DNA of 64,000 nt. Source: an uncultured Devosia sp. GTDB lineage: Bacteria > Pseudomonadota > Alphaproteobacteria > Rhizobiales > Devosiaceae. Made by a program: the position numbers and the translations under genes. Positions 1-11,447 of the stretch are shown piece after piece; position 1 is the first letter of the stretch, and every line of letters starts with the position of its first letter. The notes under the pieces were generated by a model. The model saw nothing but the letters and a program-made list of their open reading frames with translations. It made no database searches and had not been told where the DNA came from. The stretch covers positions 62,001 to 126,000 of the forward strand of contig NZ_CAUQDV010000001.1 in NCBI RefSeq assembly GCF_963517015.1. The letters run 5' to 3'.

Positions 1-1880
1 ATACGTCGCCAGCCGTGTTGATCGATGTGACCGCTCCGGACGAGGCGACGCTTCAACGTGAACTTTCCAAGGCCATTGCGATCCTCGAGCGTCATGGCGC
101 TTCTCATATCGATCTGTCCACCGACCAAGCCCGCAGCCAGGCGCTCTGGGATATCCGCAAGGGCTTTTTCACCTCGGGCGGCGCAGCGCGGCCCAAGGGC
201 ACCAGCATGCTGACCGAAGACGTGGCCGCCCCCATCGAGCGATTGGCCGAATTCGTGATGGATATGCGCCATCTGCTCGACGCGCATGGTTACGACGATG
301 CGATCATCTTCGGTCACGCCCTGGCGGGGAACCTGCATTTCCAGATGAGCGACAATTTCGCACAGGCCGGTGCCGCGGAGAAATTCGACGTCTTCAACCA
401 GGAACTCTCGCAACTGGTTTCGGTGCAATATGGCGGCTCGCTCAAGGCCGAGCATGGCACGGGACGCGCCATTGCCCCCTTCGTCGAGGCGGAATGGGGC
501 GCCAAGGCCTATGGGCTGATGTGGCGGATCAAGCAGCTGTTTGATCCTGAGAACCTGCTCAATCCGGGTGTGCTGCTCAACCACGATGACAAGATCCATA
601 TCAAGCATCTCAAGGTCATGCCGCCGGCCGACGAGCTGGTCGATCTCTGCATCGAATGCGGCTTCTGCGAACCGGCCTGTCCCAGCCACCAGATGACGCT
701 GTCGCCGCGCCAGCGCATTGCCGTGACGCGCGAACGGGAACGCTTGCGCGCCTCGGGCGAGGATCCGGCGCTGCTCAAACGCCTCGACGCGGATTTCAAG
801 TATCCGGGCCTTGATACCTGCGCGGCCTGTAATCTCTGCTCGCTGCGCTGCCCGGTGGGGATCGAGACCGGCACGATGATCATGGGCCAGCGGGCGCAGC
901 GACGCGGCAGCACGGCACGGTCGATCGCCGACTTTGCAGCCGATCATCGCGGCGCCGTCGAGACGATGATGCGCGGCGGCGTGGGCTTGGCCGAGGTGGC
1001 GCGCAAAGTGGTGCCGGCAGGCGCGGTGGAGGCGATGACCGACACGGCGCGCCGATTGAGCGGCGACCGCGTGCCGCGCGTGTCGCGGGCCCTGCATCGC
1101 GGCCCGGGCACACCACGGCACAAAGACAATCGCCAGGACCCGCGGCGGACTGGCTTTCCCGTGCCGATCGCCCAGACGGGCCGGCCGGAAGTGGTGTATT
1201 TTCCCGCCTGCCCCAGCCGCATGTTCGGCGCGCCCGAGACCGAACACGGCCTGTTGCCGACGACCGAGGCCATGGTCACCCTGCTGGAGCGCGCCGGGTT
1301 CGACGTCGCCCTGCCGCTTGATTTCAACGGCCAGTGCTGCGGCCAGCCGTTCCAGTCCAAGGGCTTTCCCGAACAGGCCGCTGCGGTCAATGCCGAGCTC
1401 AATCGGGCACTGACCGCCTTTTCAGATGGCGGCGAGGTCAGGGTGGTCACCGACGCCTCGACTTGCGCCAAGCAACTCAAGGAGTTTTCGGGCCATGCCG
1501 AAGTGGCGGATTCGCCGCAATTCCTGCTGCTGAACGTGCTGCCAAAGCTGACCATCACGCAAAAGCTCGCATCGGTGGCCGTGCACCACAATTGTTCGGC
1601 GCAGCGTCTGGGCGAGCAGGCAATGACCGAGACTCTGGCGGCGGCCTGCGCCGACATGGTCGCGGTGCTGAAATCAGTGACCTGCTGCGGCTATGCCGGC
1701 GACAAGGGCATGTTCTTTCCCGAGCTCAACAAGCATGCAACGCGCTTTGCAAAGCAGGACATACCGGAGGGCTGCACATTGGGCGTTTCCACGGTCAGCA
1801 CCTGTGCCTCGGGCCTCACCGAACACGCGGGCCTACCCTTTGTCAGCCTGGCAAGTCTCTTGGAATGGGCCAGCCGGTAG
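1..1880 (+). CDS. FAD-linked oxidase / Fe-S protein, C-terminal part (D-lactate or glycolate dehydrogenase type), 5' partial
   Basis: The reading frame is open at the left edge, so the N-terminal FAD-binding (PCMH) half lies outside the window. The visible start is the FAD-oxidase C-terminal domain (FGHALAGNLHF, GGSLKAEHGTGRAIAPF, then FDPENLLNPGVLL). Two 4Fe-4S motifs follow, CIECGFCEPACP (around visible residue 212) and CAACNLCSLRCP. The end carries two cysteine-rich CCG repeats (CCGQPF and CCGYAGDKGM). This one-chain fusion is typical of membrane-associated quinone-linked D-lactate dehydrogenases (Dld-II type) and of fused GlcD/GlcF-like enzymes, which oxidise 2-hydroxyacids and pass electrons to quinone. 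The substrate cannot be told from sequence alone. Confidence 0.85.
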   Translation, partial: TSPAVLIDVTAPDEATLQRELSKAIAILERHGASHIDLSTDQARSQALWDIRKGFFTSGGAARPKGTSMLTEDVAAPIERLAEFVMDMRHLLDAHGYDDAIIFGHALAGNLHFQMSDNFAQAGAAEKFDVFNQELSQLVSVQYGGSLKAEHGTGRAIAPFVEAEWGAKAYGLMWRIKQLFDPENLLNPGVLLNHDDKIHIKHLKVMPPADELVDLCIECGFCEPACPSHQMTLSPRQRIAVTRERERLRASGEDPALLKRLDADFKYPGLDTCAACNLCSLRCPVGIETGTMIMGQRAQRRGSTARSIADFAADHRGAVETMMRGGVGLAEVARKVVPAGAVEAMTDTARRLSGDRVPRVSRALHRGPGTPRHKDNRQDPRRTGFPVPIAQTGRPEVVYFPACPSRMFGAPETEHGLLPTTEAMVTLLERAGFDVALPLDFNGQCCGQPFQSKGFPEQAAAVNAELNRALTAFSDGGEVRVVTDASTCAKQLKEFSGHAEVADSPQFLLLNVLPKLTITQKLASVAVHHNCSAQRLGEQAMTETLAAACADMVAVLKSVTCCGYAGDKGMFFPELNKHATRFAKQDIPEGCTLGVSTVSTCASGLTEHAGLPFVSLASLLEWASR

Positions 1881-1939
1881 GGTGACCTTTGTGCGGAAAC
1901 GCGCTAGGGGAGACTTCAGCAAGCCCCACTGAAGTTTCC

Positions 1940-3133
1940 ATGACCATTACCACGACGATCTACAGCCTCGGCCACAAGGGCGAAGGCATTGCCGAAATTG
2001 ACGGCCGCAAGGTCTATGTGCCACTGGCGCTGCCCGGCGAGCTGGTGACGATCACGGCCGAGGAAGATCGTGGCACGCTGCTCGACATCCTCGAGCCGGC
2101 GGCAAACCGTATCGAGCCTTTCTGCAAGCATTTCGGCGCCTGCGGCGGCTGCCAGCTCCAGCATATGGACCGCCAGAGCTACGAGGCATTCAAGATCGAC
2201 CTGATCGAAACGCCCCTGCGCTTTGCGGGGATCGATGCAAAGGTTGGCCGCTTTGTGGACGCTTCGGGGGAAGGCCGCCGGCGGGCGACCCTGCATGCGC
2301 GCAAGGAAGGCTCGGGCTATATGCGGCTCAAGAGCCATCAGGTGCATGACCTCGACACCTGCCCGATCCTCTCGCCGGCAATGGCCAAGGCGCCCGACAT
2401 CGCTCGTGCCGTGATGCAGGCGGTGGGCGAAGCCGATGTCAGCGTCACGGCAACCCTGAGCGGACTCGATGTCGTCATTCGCACCGAGAAGAAGCAGGCG
2501 CGGCACGATCGCGTCTCGCCGCTGGTCGGGCGGTTCAAGCTGGCGCGACTGTCGATGAATGGCGAAATGGTGCTGCAGGCGCAGGCGCCGGTCGTGGAGA
2601 TGGGCAAGGCACAGGTCGAGATCCCGATGGGCAGCTTTCTCCAGGCGACAAGCGCCGCCGAAGAGGTGCTGGCCGACTATGTGGTCAAGGCGGCCGGCAA
2701 GGCCAAGACGGTGGCGGATCTGTTCTGCGGCGTCGGCCCCTTTGCGCTGCGGCTGGCCGAGCAGCGGCCCGTGGCGGCTTTTGACAACGACAAGGCCGGC
2801 ATCGCGGCACTGGACAAGGCACGGCGCTTCGCCAAGGGCATTCGCGAGGTGACGGCAAAGGCGCGCGACCTGTTCCGCGACCCGCTGACCCAGTTCGAAT
2901 TGCCATATGAAGTCGTGGTGCTCGATCCACCGCGGGCCGGGGCCGAGGCGCAGGTCAAAGAGCTGGGCAAGTCCAAGGTCAAGAAAGTGATCATGGTTGC
3001 CTGCGATGCCCGCACCTTCGCGCGTGACGCCCAGACCCTGATCGCCGCAGGCTTTGCCATGAGTGATCTGATCGCGGTCGATCAGTTCACCCAATCCACA
3101 CATATCGAAATTGCTGCCACATTTGCCCGCTAA
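1940..3133 (+). CDS. Class I SAM-dependent RNA m5U methyltransferase (RumA/RlmD-like)
   Basis: 397 aa. Predicted to methylate C5 of a uracil in 23S rRNA, or possibly tRNA, using SAM. The N-terminal part is TRAM-like. It is followed by the Fe-S cysteine set CKHFGACGGCQLQH (C-x5-C-x2-C), which is characteristic of the RumA branch. The SAM motif is VADLFCGVGPFALRL. The C-terminal catalytic regions are VVLDPPRAGA and VACDARTFARDA, the latter holding the nucleophilic Cys. The ATG at 1940 (MTITTTIYSLGHKGEG) is preferred over an in-frame start 51 bases upstream, because family similarity begins there. RlmD versus RlmC specificity is not resolved. Confidence 0.88.
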   Translation: MTITTTIYSLGHKGEGIAEIDGRKVYVPLALPGELVTITAEEDRGTLLDILEPAANRIEPFCKHFGACGGCQLQHMDRQSYEAFKIDLIETPLRFAGIDAKVGRFVDASGEGRRRATLHARKEGSGYMRLKSHQVHDLDTCPILSPAMAKAPDIARAVMQAVGEADVSVTATLSGLDVVIRTEKKQARHDRVSPLVGRFKLARLSMNGEMVLQAQAPVVEMGKAQVEIPMGSFLQATSAAEEVLADYVVKAAGKAKTVADLFCGVGPFALRLAEQRPVAAFDNDKAGIAALDKARRFAKGIREVTAKARDLFRDPLTQFELPYEVVVLDPPRAGAEAQVKELGKSKVKKVIMVACDARTFARDAQTLIAAGFAMSDLIAVDQFTQSTHIEIAATFAR

Positions 3134-3243
3134 TCACGATTGGCCATGGCGACGCAACCGGCTTGAGACCTGATGCGTTGGCTGGACATCAATCATCTAG
3201 ATAAGCGACTGCCTGGGGCGGGTGTTGTCGCGTGGAGCAAACC

Positions 3244-3630
3244 ATGCGTATTCAGAAAATTCTTGCCATTGGCGCACTCTGTGCCGGCGCTGCAGTTCCG
3301 GTGTTTGCAGCGACTGCTGCCGATCCTAGCGGCACGTTCGTCGACAGCTATGGCACGTCATTCAAGTTCTCGCTGTGCGGCGATGGCACGGCGCTTTGTG
3401 GCGTGCTGACCAATCTCGAAGGCGAATCGGCCACCGAAGAAAACCTGGCCTTTGTCGGCAAGCAGGTGATGCAGGCCGAGCAGGTCGGCGAAAATGAATG
3501 GAAGGGTGCCCTCGAAGCCGGTGGCATCAGCGCCGAGGCGACCGTCACCATGACCAGCCCTGACACCATCGACATCCAAGGCTGCCGTGCGGCCATCCTC
3601 TGCCAGACCCTGACCTATAACCGCGCCTAA
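3244..3630 (+). CDS. Secreted DUF2147-like protein
   Basis: 128 aa. It has a clear Sec signal peptide (MRIQKILAIGALCAGAAVPV, cut near VFAATA). The small mature domain contains DPSGTF, SLCGDGTALCGVL, and a C-terminal pair of cysteines in GCRAAILCQTLTY. This resembles the DUF2147 family of periplasmic proteins, whose function is unknown. The four mature cysteines suggest disulfides. The ATG at 3244 is chosen because the signal peptide starts there; an earlier in-frame ATG lies at 3232-3243. It converges on actR with a 19-base gap. Confidence 0.7.
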   Translation: MRIQKILAIGALCAGAAVPVFAATAADPSGTFVDSYGTSFKFSLCGDGTALCGVLTNLEGESATEENLAFVGKQVMQAEQVGENEWKGALEAGGISAEATVTMTSPDTIDIQGCRAAILCQTLTYNRA

Positions 3631-3649
3631 CAGACGCGGACTGTCATGA

Positions 3650-4201
3650 TCAACGCGGCGCGCGCTTGGCGAGAATTCGCTGCAGCGTGCGCCGATGCAT
3701 GTTGAGGCGGCGGGCCGTCTCGGACACGTTGCGGTCGCACAGTTCATAGACACGCTGGATATGTTCCCAGCGGACTCGGTCAGCCGACATCGGATTTTCC
3801 GGCGGCTCGGGCTTTTCCTCGCCCGTGGCAAGCAGGGCATTGATCACATCGTCAGCGTCAGCGGGCTTGCTGAGGTAGTCGATGGCGCCCAGCTTCACAG
3901 CAGTGACGGCCGTGGCGATATTGCCGTAGCCGGTCAGCACCACAGCGCGCGCTTCCGGCCGCTTGGTGTGCAAGGCCGAGACCACTTCCAGGCCATTGCC
4001 ATCTTCGAGGCGCAGGTCGACCACGGCATAGGCCGGGGGCTTTTCCGCGACGGCCGCGAGGCCCTCGGCGACGGATCCCGCGATGCGGACATCAAAGCCG
4101 CGGCGCGCCATGGCGCGCTCGAGGCGCTGGAGGAAAGCTGCGTCATCATCGACAAGCAGCAGGCTGGGGTCAGTGGCCAGGAGGTCTTCGATCGTGCTCA
4201 T
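3650..4201 (-). CDS. actR: ActR/RegA-type redox response regulator
   Basis: 183 aa. Receiver domain with acidic pocket residues VDDD (18-20), phospho-acceptor D62 (AVVDLRLEDG), and the usual Thr and Lys further on (VVLTGYG, LSKPAD). A proline-rich hinge (EEKPEPPENP) leads to a Fis-type helix-turn-helix (NVSETARRLNMHRRTLQRIL), the hallmark of the RegA/PrrA/ActR family. In the family this protein controls aerobic/anaerobic and redox-responsive genes after phosphorylation by RegB/ActS. It lies 96 bp downstream of its partner kinase on the same strand. The senC/prrC gene often found nearby is absent here. Confidence 0.93.
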   Translation of the reverse strand: MSTIEDLLATDPSLLLVDDDAAFLQRLERAMARRGFDVRIAGSVAEGLAAVAEKPPAYAVVDLRLEDGNGLEVVSALHTKRPEARAVVLTGYGNIATAVTAVKLGAIDYLSKPADADDVINALLATGEEKPEPPENPMSADRVRWEHIQRVYELCDRNVSETARRLNMHRRTLQRILAKRAPR

Positions 4202-4253
4202 GGGCTTTCCATAAGGCTTTGCCGCGAAAAGGTCAAAATATCGCGGACTTTTA

Positions 4254-4290
4254 GGCCTCCGTATTTTCCCTAGGGACAGCTGCGGAGGCC
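4254..4290 (-). terminator. Hairpin between actS and actR
   Basis: An 8-bp perfect inverted repeat (GGCCTCCG ... CGGAGGCC) with a 21-base loop lies in the 96-bp gap between the kinase and regulator genes. In the direction of transcription it is followed by TAAAAG. It could attenuate read-through or stabilise the actS message. The T-run is poor, so termination is uncertain. Confidence 0.35.
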
Positions 4291-4297
4291 AAGTCTC

Positions 4298-5623
4298 TCA
4301 AACGACCGGATTTTCCGTTTCAATAGCGTGTCGCGGCCAGACGATGCGCGCCCGGGCATGGCCTTCTGGCGCAATATTCTCGAAAGCCAGGCGCCCTCCG
4401 GTGCGCTCGAGGAGCGTCTTGGCGATGAAGACGCCGAGGCCGAGGCCGCCGGGCTTGTTGGCATCGGGGCCATGGGGATCACGCGGGCGGCTGGTCAGAT
4501 AGGGTTCGCCAAGTCGCGCCATCAGTTCGGGCGCGAAGCCCGGACCATCATCGGTGATGGAAACCGATACCGCGTCACTGTCCCAGGCTGCCTCGATGCG
4601 CACGGTGGTGCGCGCGAAGTCGGCGGCATTTTCGATCAGGTTTCCCAGACCGTAGAGCAGGCCGACACCGCGCGGAAAGACCGGGGGCGGTCCTGCGGAT
4701 TTTTCATAGTAGAAGAGGATGGCCTTGCCGCGCCCTTCATGGGGGCGCGCGACTTCGGCGAGCAGGTCAGTCAGCGGGACGGCTGCGAAAGGGTCGCCCC
4801 CTTCAGTGCCGAGATTGCGCAGCTTCGCCAGAATGGCGCGGCAGCGCGCGGCCTGGGCGATGATCAACTCCACATCGTCTGCAAGGTCGCTGCCCGGCTC
4901 GGCCTCGGCGCGCATTTCCTTGGCGGCGAGAGCAATGGTGGACAGTGGCGTGCCCAGTTCGTGGGCGGCGGCAGCAGCCAGGCCATCAAGGGCCGACAGG
5001 CGTTCCTTCTGGGACAGCGCGAGTTCGGTCGCGGCAAGGGCGTCGGCCATCTGGCGGGCATCATGGGCCACGCGCATGGTGTAGGCGGAGATAAAGACCA
5101 CGCCGCAGACGATCGAGACCCAGATGCCGATAACGTAGATGCGGTTGAAGACGATGCGCTCGCCCGGCTCCCAGGGCAGGGGCAGATGCCAGATCGACAG
5201 GATCGATGCCAGCAGCACGGCCAGGGTGGCTATGGCGATGGTGACGCGCTGCGGCAGGGTTGAGGCGGAGACGGAAACCGGGGCCAGCAGCAGCAGCGAG
5301 AATGGATTGTGCAAGCCGCCGGTCAGCGACAGCAGGCCCGCCAGTTGCAGCAGGTCAAAGACGATCTGGCTGGCAGCGGCCCGCGAGGTGGGTTGATGGC
5401 TATCACCGAGGTGGAACACCAGCCAGAGATTGACGCCAGCAGAGAGGCCGATCAGCAGGAAGCATTCGACCAGCGGCACCTGGAAGCCGAGGCCGAAGGC
5501 AACGAAGAGCACGCCAAAGGCCTGGCCGCCGACGGCCAGCCAGCGGAGAAGTACCAGGGTCTGCAGCCGAAGTGGCCGCCAGGTGGAGGGCAAGGGCAGG
5601 CCATCGGCCTGGGTGGTGTTCAT
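4298..5623 (-). CDS. actS: ActS/RegB-type membrane redox sensor histidine kinase
   Basis: 441 aa. About six transmembrane segments fill residues 20-185. They include the heptapeptide GGLHNPF (102-108), which matches the GGxxNPF quinone-binding motif known in RegB. The H-box is AAAAHELGTPLSTI with phospho-acceptor H221. C261 in QAARCRAIL sits where RegB carries its redox-active cysteine (C265 in Rhodobacter). The ATPase domain shows ENAADF (N box), DDGPGFAP (G1) and GGLGLGVFIAKTL (G2). Both signature redox features are present, so function as a redox/quinone-pool sensor phosphorylating the adjacent ActR is well supported. Confidence 0.93.
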   Translation of the reverse strand: MNTTQADGLPLPSTWRPLRLQTLVLLRWLAVGGQAFGVLFVAFGLGFQVPLVECFLLIGLSAGVNLWLVFHLGDSHQPTSRAAASQIVFDLLQLAGLLSLTGGLHNPFSLLLLAPVSVSASTLPQRVTIAIATLAVLLASILSIWHLPLPWEPGERIVFNRIYVIGIWVSIVCGVVFISAYTMRVAHDARQMADALAATELALSQKERLSALDGLAAAAAHELGTPLSTIALAAKEMRAEAEPGSDLADDVELIIAQAARCRAILAKLRNLGTEGGDPFAAVPLTDLLAEVARPHEGRGKAILFYYEKSAGPPPVFPRGVGLLYGLGNLIENAADFARTTVRIEAAWDSDAVSVSITDDGPGFAPELMARLGEPYLTSRPRDPHGPDANKPGGLGLGVFIAKTLLERTGGRLAFENIAPEGHARARIVWPRHAIETENPVV

Positions 5624-5769
5624 TTCAGGGCCTCTCCGGGGCGAATATGTGCCTCGCCATAGTGAGGCAAAAACTGCATTTCAAGATCAAAAAACCCATG
5701 GGCACAGGATTGATCCTACCCCAGGGCGGGCCACGTATTGGTCATCGTGACTGGGAAAGTGAAACCGAA

Positions 5770-6243
5770 ATGACCACAGCAATCATCAAACCTCAATGGT
5801 CCCCTTTGACCATCGCCCTCATGGTTCTGGGCTTTATCGCCTTCTGGCCGCTTGGCCTGCTCGTCCTTGGCTATATTCTCTGGGGCGAGAAATTCGGCGG
5901 TTCGCCGGAAAAGGCACAGGCCTACTGGAACAAGGGCAAGAGCTGGTGCAGCTCGAACGAGGGCCACTATCAGCGCAACTGGAACAACCGGAGCCACGGC
6001 GTGAACTCGAGCGGCAATGCAGCCTTTGACGACTATCGCGCCGAACAGCTCAAGCGCCTCGAGGAAGAGCGCGCTCGCCTCGACGCCGAGATCGACGCCT
6101 TCCACGAATACATGGCCAACCTCAACAAGGCCAAGGATCGCGAAGAGTTCGACCGCTTCATGAACGAGCGCCGCGGTTCGCGCCAGGGTTACGGCGAGAC
6201 CAAGCCGAGCGATCAGAACAATGACGGCTGGAACAACAACTAG
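5770..6243 (+). CDS. DUF2852 membrane protein
   Basis: 157 aa. One strong transmembrane segment lies near residues 11-38 (PLTIALMVLGFIAFWPLGLL and onward), then WGEKFGG. A hydrophilic Asn/Ser-rich stretch follows, then a charged helix likely to form a coiled coil (EQLKRLEEERARLDAEIDAF). The C-terminus is Gly/Asn-rich (QNNDGWNNN). This arrangement matches DUF2852, a family of unknown function common in Alphaproteobacteria. The ATG at 5770 is preferred because the upstream in-frame sequence has no family-like character. It diverges from actS, with a 146-bp shared upstream region. Confidence 0.8.
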   Translation: MTTAIIKPQWSPLTIALMVLGFIAFWPLGLLVLGYILWGEKFGGSPEKAQAYWNKGKSWCSSNEGHYQRNWNNRSHGVNSSGNAAFDDYRAEQLKRLEEERARLDAEIDAFHEYMANLNKAKDREEFDRFMNERRGSRQGYGETKPSDQNNDGWNNN

Positions 6244-6291
6244 TCCAGCCGGACGCCTCCCTCCTGAGTTGGTCTCCCAATGACCAGACTG

Positions 6292-6317
6292 GCGCCCCGC
6301 AAGGGGCGTCTTTTTTG
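6292..6317 (+). terminator. Rho-independent terminator after the DUF2852 gene
   Basis: Stem CGCCCC, GCAA tetraloop, stem GGGGCG, then TCTTTTTT. It lies about 50 bases after the DUF2852 stop codon. Confidence 0.85.
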
Positions 6318-6358
6318 GTGGCGCATGATAGGATGCGTCGACTCAAATCCGGGCATCG

Positions 6359-7084
6359 ATGAACCTTTTCTTCCGCGCCAAGCCAAAGATTCCCGCCAGC
6401 ACCACGATCGAGATCGATGGCGCGCCGGTGACGGTTGCGGTCAAGGTCAATGCGCGATCCAAAAGCTATCGGCTGTCACTGCCCGGCAGCGGACCGGTGC
6501 TGACGCTGCCGCCGCATGGCAAGTGGGCCGAAGCAGAAGCCTTCCTCCATCGTCATCACAACTGGCTGGCGGCGCGCATCAAGCGGGTGCCGGAAGCAAC
6601 GAGCTTTGCCCACGGCAGCACGATCACCCTACGTGGTGAAGAGTACCGCGTGGTCGCCACCGGCCGAGTGCGCGGGCGGGTGGAAGTGGCGGAGATGGAT
6701 GGCGAGAAAGTGCTGCTGGTGCCCGGCGACGCGGCGCATCAGGCACGGCGCTTGACCGACTGGCTCAAGGACGAGGCGCTGGCCGACCTTGAAATCCGCA
6801 GCGCCTATCATGCGGCGCGATTGGGTGTGACGATCAAGGCGATCCGCATGCGGGAGCAGAAAAGCCGCTGGGGCTCATGCTCGTCGACCGGCAACATCAA
6901 TTACAACTGGCGGTTGATCCTGGCGCCGCCCTTCGTGCTCGACTATGTCGCTGCCCATGAGGTTGCCCATCTGGTCGAGATGAACCATTCGGCGGCATTC
7001 TGGGCGACGGTCAAGAAGACCATGCCGGACATGGAGCGTGGCAGAGCGTGGCTAAAAGCACACGGTCGGGAGCTGATGGCATAG
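6359..7084 (+). CDS. YgjP-like zinc metallopeptidase (M48/DUF45 family)
   Basis: 241 aa. The signature region near the C-terminus includes REQKSRWGSCSSTGNINYNWRL and the zinc motif AAHEVAHLVEMNHSAAFW. H200 and H204 form HExxH with E201 catalytic, and H210 is the likely third ligand. This is the standard layout of YgjP/DUF45 (SprT-related) hydrolases, which are soluble predicted proteases of poorly known role. No signal peptide is visible, so it is probably cytoplasmic. Confidence 0.85.
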   Translation: MNLFFRAKPKIPASTTIEIDGAPVTVAVKVNARSKSYRLSLPGSGPVLTLPPHGKWAEAEAFLHRHHNWLAARIKRVPEATSFAHGSTITLRGEEYRVVATGRVRGRVEVAEMDGEKVLLVPGDAAHQARRLTDWLKDEALADLEIRSAYHAARLGVTIKAIRMREQKSRWGSCSSTGNINYNWRLILAPPFVLDYVAAHEVAHLVEMNHSAAFWATVKKTMPDMERGRAWLKAHGRELMA

Positions 7085-7148
7085 GCCCGACCGGCTAAAC
7101 TGCTGATCTGCCTATATCTTGCCCCATTCTCTGTTCTATCACCGTCCC

Positions 7149-7487
7149 ATGCGTCGCCTTGTTGCCTTCATTGTCCTGATCTTTGCCTTTGCCGCCGTGG
7201 CAGGGCCGACGGTTGCGCATGCCCATCGCTATGTCAGCACCCCCATCGTGGTGCTCAACCATGTCGATGGTGACAACAATTCCATTCCGGTGATTGTCGA
7301 AGTGCAGCGCGGGGATATCGATCTCGGCTCGGGCATTTCCATGCCCTGCGGTGCCCATCACGGCATTCCGGTCGATGTCGCCCAGGTTTCGGTCTGTCCG
7401 CCGGCTGTGGGCATGGTCCGCAGCGTCAATGATGGGGCGCCCGTCTGGTCGAGCATTCGCGAGCTGCGCCCACCCAAGCAGGCCTGA
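7149..7487 (+). CDS. Small secreted protein of unknown function
   Basis: 112 aa. It has a signal peptide (MRRLVAFIVLIFAFAAVAGP, cut near VAHAH). The mature domain is about 85 residues with two cysteines (MPCGAHHG and VSVCPP). I do not recognise a family. The start at 7149 gives a well-formed signal peptide; an in-frame upstream start would add ten residues. It is followed directly by the L,D-transpeptidase gene on the same strand, so an envelope role is plausible but unproven. Confidence 0.6.
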   Translation: MRRLVAFIVLIFAFAAVAGPTVAHAHRYVSTPIVVLNHVDGDNNSIPVIVEVQRGDIDLGSGISMPCGAHHGIPVDVAQVSVCPPAVGMVRSVNDGAPVWSSIRELRPPKQA

Positions 7488-7549
7488 CGACTTCTGGTAA
7501 CCCGCTCGTCTTTTGCTTGAGGCCCCTTGCTGGGCCAAGGAATCCTTTG

Positions 7550-8233
7550 ATGTCGATATCTGTCCGCGCGCCTCTGTCGCGCCGTTCCGTGCTGGCCGGT
7601 CTTGCCAGCGTCAGTGCACTCGCCCTTGCCGGCTGCACCACCACTGCCCCTGCCCCGGTCGTTCCGACCGGCCCGGTGCGTCACGCGGTGCCGCCCGAGG
7701 TGGCCATGATGTATGCCGCGCGCCCCGAGGAAGAATATCCGGTCCCTGCCGCCGATATCTCCATGGTCGACCCGCTCTACTGGCGCCAGGAGGTGGAAAA
7801 CACCACCGGCCAACCGGCAGGCCGAGTCGTGGTCGATACGGCCAATTATTTCCTCTACTGGACCATGCCCAATGGCCGCGCCATGCGCTATGGCGTGGGT
7901 CTGGGTCGGGCCGGCTTCGAATGGAGCGGCGAGGGTCACATTGCCTACAAGCGCAAGTGGCCGGTCTGGACCCCGCCCGGCGAAATGGTCGATCGCCAGC
8001 CCGAGCTGGAAATGTATCGCCACGGCCAGCCACCGGGCCTGCTCAATGCCCTTGGCGCCCGCGCGCTCTATATCCACCAGGGCAATCGCGACACCATCTA
8101 TCGCGTGCATGGAACCATGGACCCGTCAACTATCGGCAAGGCTGTGTCGAGCGGCTGCGTCAGGCTGCTGTTCCAGGACGTGATGGACCTCTATGACCGC
8201 GTGACACCCGGTGCACCGATCCTCGTGATCTGA
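7550..8233 (+). CDS. L,D-transpeptidase (YkuD) lipoprotein with Tat-like signal
   Basis: 227 aa. The N-terminus combines a twin-arginine motif (LSRRSVLAGL) with a lipobox ending ALAGC, so it looks like a Tat-exported lipoprotein. The YkuD catalytic domain ends in the family motif: H187 (RVHGTMDPSTIG) and nucleophile C203 in SSGCVRLLFQDV. Such enzymes make 3-3 peptidoglycan cross-links or attach proteins to peptidoglycan. The ATG at 7550 is chosen over an upstream in-frame start because the signal sequence begins there. Confidence 0.9.
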   Translation: MSISVRAPLSRRSVLAGLASVSALALAGCTTTAPAPVVPTGPVRHAVPPEVAMMYAARPEEEYPVPAADISMVDPLYWRQEVENTTGQPAGRVVVDTANYFLYWTMPNGRAMRYGVGLGRAGFEWSGEGHIAYKRKWPVWTPPGEMVDRQPELEMYRHGQPPGLLNALGARALYIHQGNRDTIYRVHGTMDPSTIGKAVSSGCVRLLFQDVMDLYDRVTPGAPILVI

Positions 8234-8240
8234 ACATGCA

Positions 8241-8267
8241 AAGGCCGCCCCGAGGGGCGGCCTTTTT
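8241..8267 (+). terminator. Strong rho-independent terminator after the L,D-transpeptidase
   Basis: Perfect 11-bp stem AAGGCCGCCCC / GGGGCGGCCTT with a minimal loop, followed by TTT. It lies eight bases after the stop codon. Confidence 0.85.
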
Positions 8268-8272
8268 GTATA

Positions 8273-8397
8273 GAGGGTACCCCCTCCTAGCCTCCCCCTG
8301 ATAGGGGGAGGGACAGATCGGGCTTTTTGCGCAATCAAGCCCCAGCCACTGGGCGTTCCCTCCCCCTTTTCAGGGGGAGGTTAGGAGGGGTACTCTC
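8273..8397. repeat. Large imperfect palindrome between convergent genes
   Basis: Two arms of about 41 bp, 8273-8313 and 8357-8397, are inverted copies of each other with only a few differences. Each arm also holds its own small hairpin (CTCCCCCTGATAGGGGGAG in the left, CTCCCCCTTTTCAGGGGGAG in the right). A 43-bp spacer separates them. It fills the gap between the convergent L,D-transpeptidase and PBP genes. This is the style of rhizobial intergenic palindromic repeats (REP/RIME-like), but the family cannot be named without a genome search. Confidence 0.8.
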
Positions 8398-8398
8398 C

Positions 8399-11173
<2,775 letters not shown>

Positions 11174-11447
11174 CAAGCAGACCCTTGGAAAACTGGTGCC
11201 TTTTGCCCGCTTCTAACCTGTTCGCCCGCGTCGGGGAATATAAGGTTGTCGAAAGGTTAAGGCTAAACCTGATCGTCTCGCGGGCACGGCTTGTCCAGCA
11301 CAGGCGCCTGTCGCGCGATCACCAGACCCTTCTCATGCTCAATTGTGGCCGGTTTATGGGACGTTTTGCAGGTTTGACCCAGCTGTTGCGGGGGTGTCAC
11401 AGAGGCAATGGCGTGCTAGGTCGCCAGAGACGACCCGTGGAGCACTT

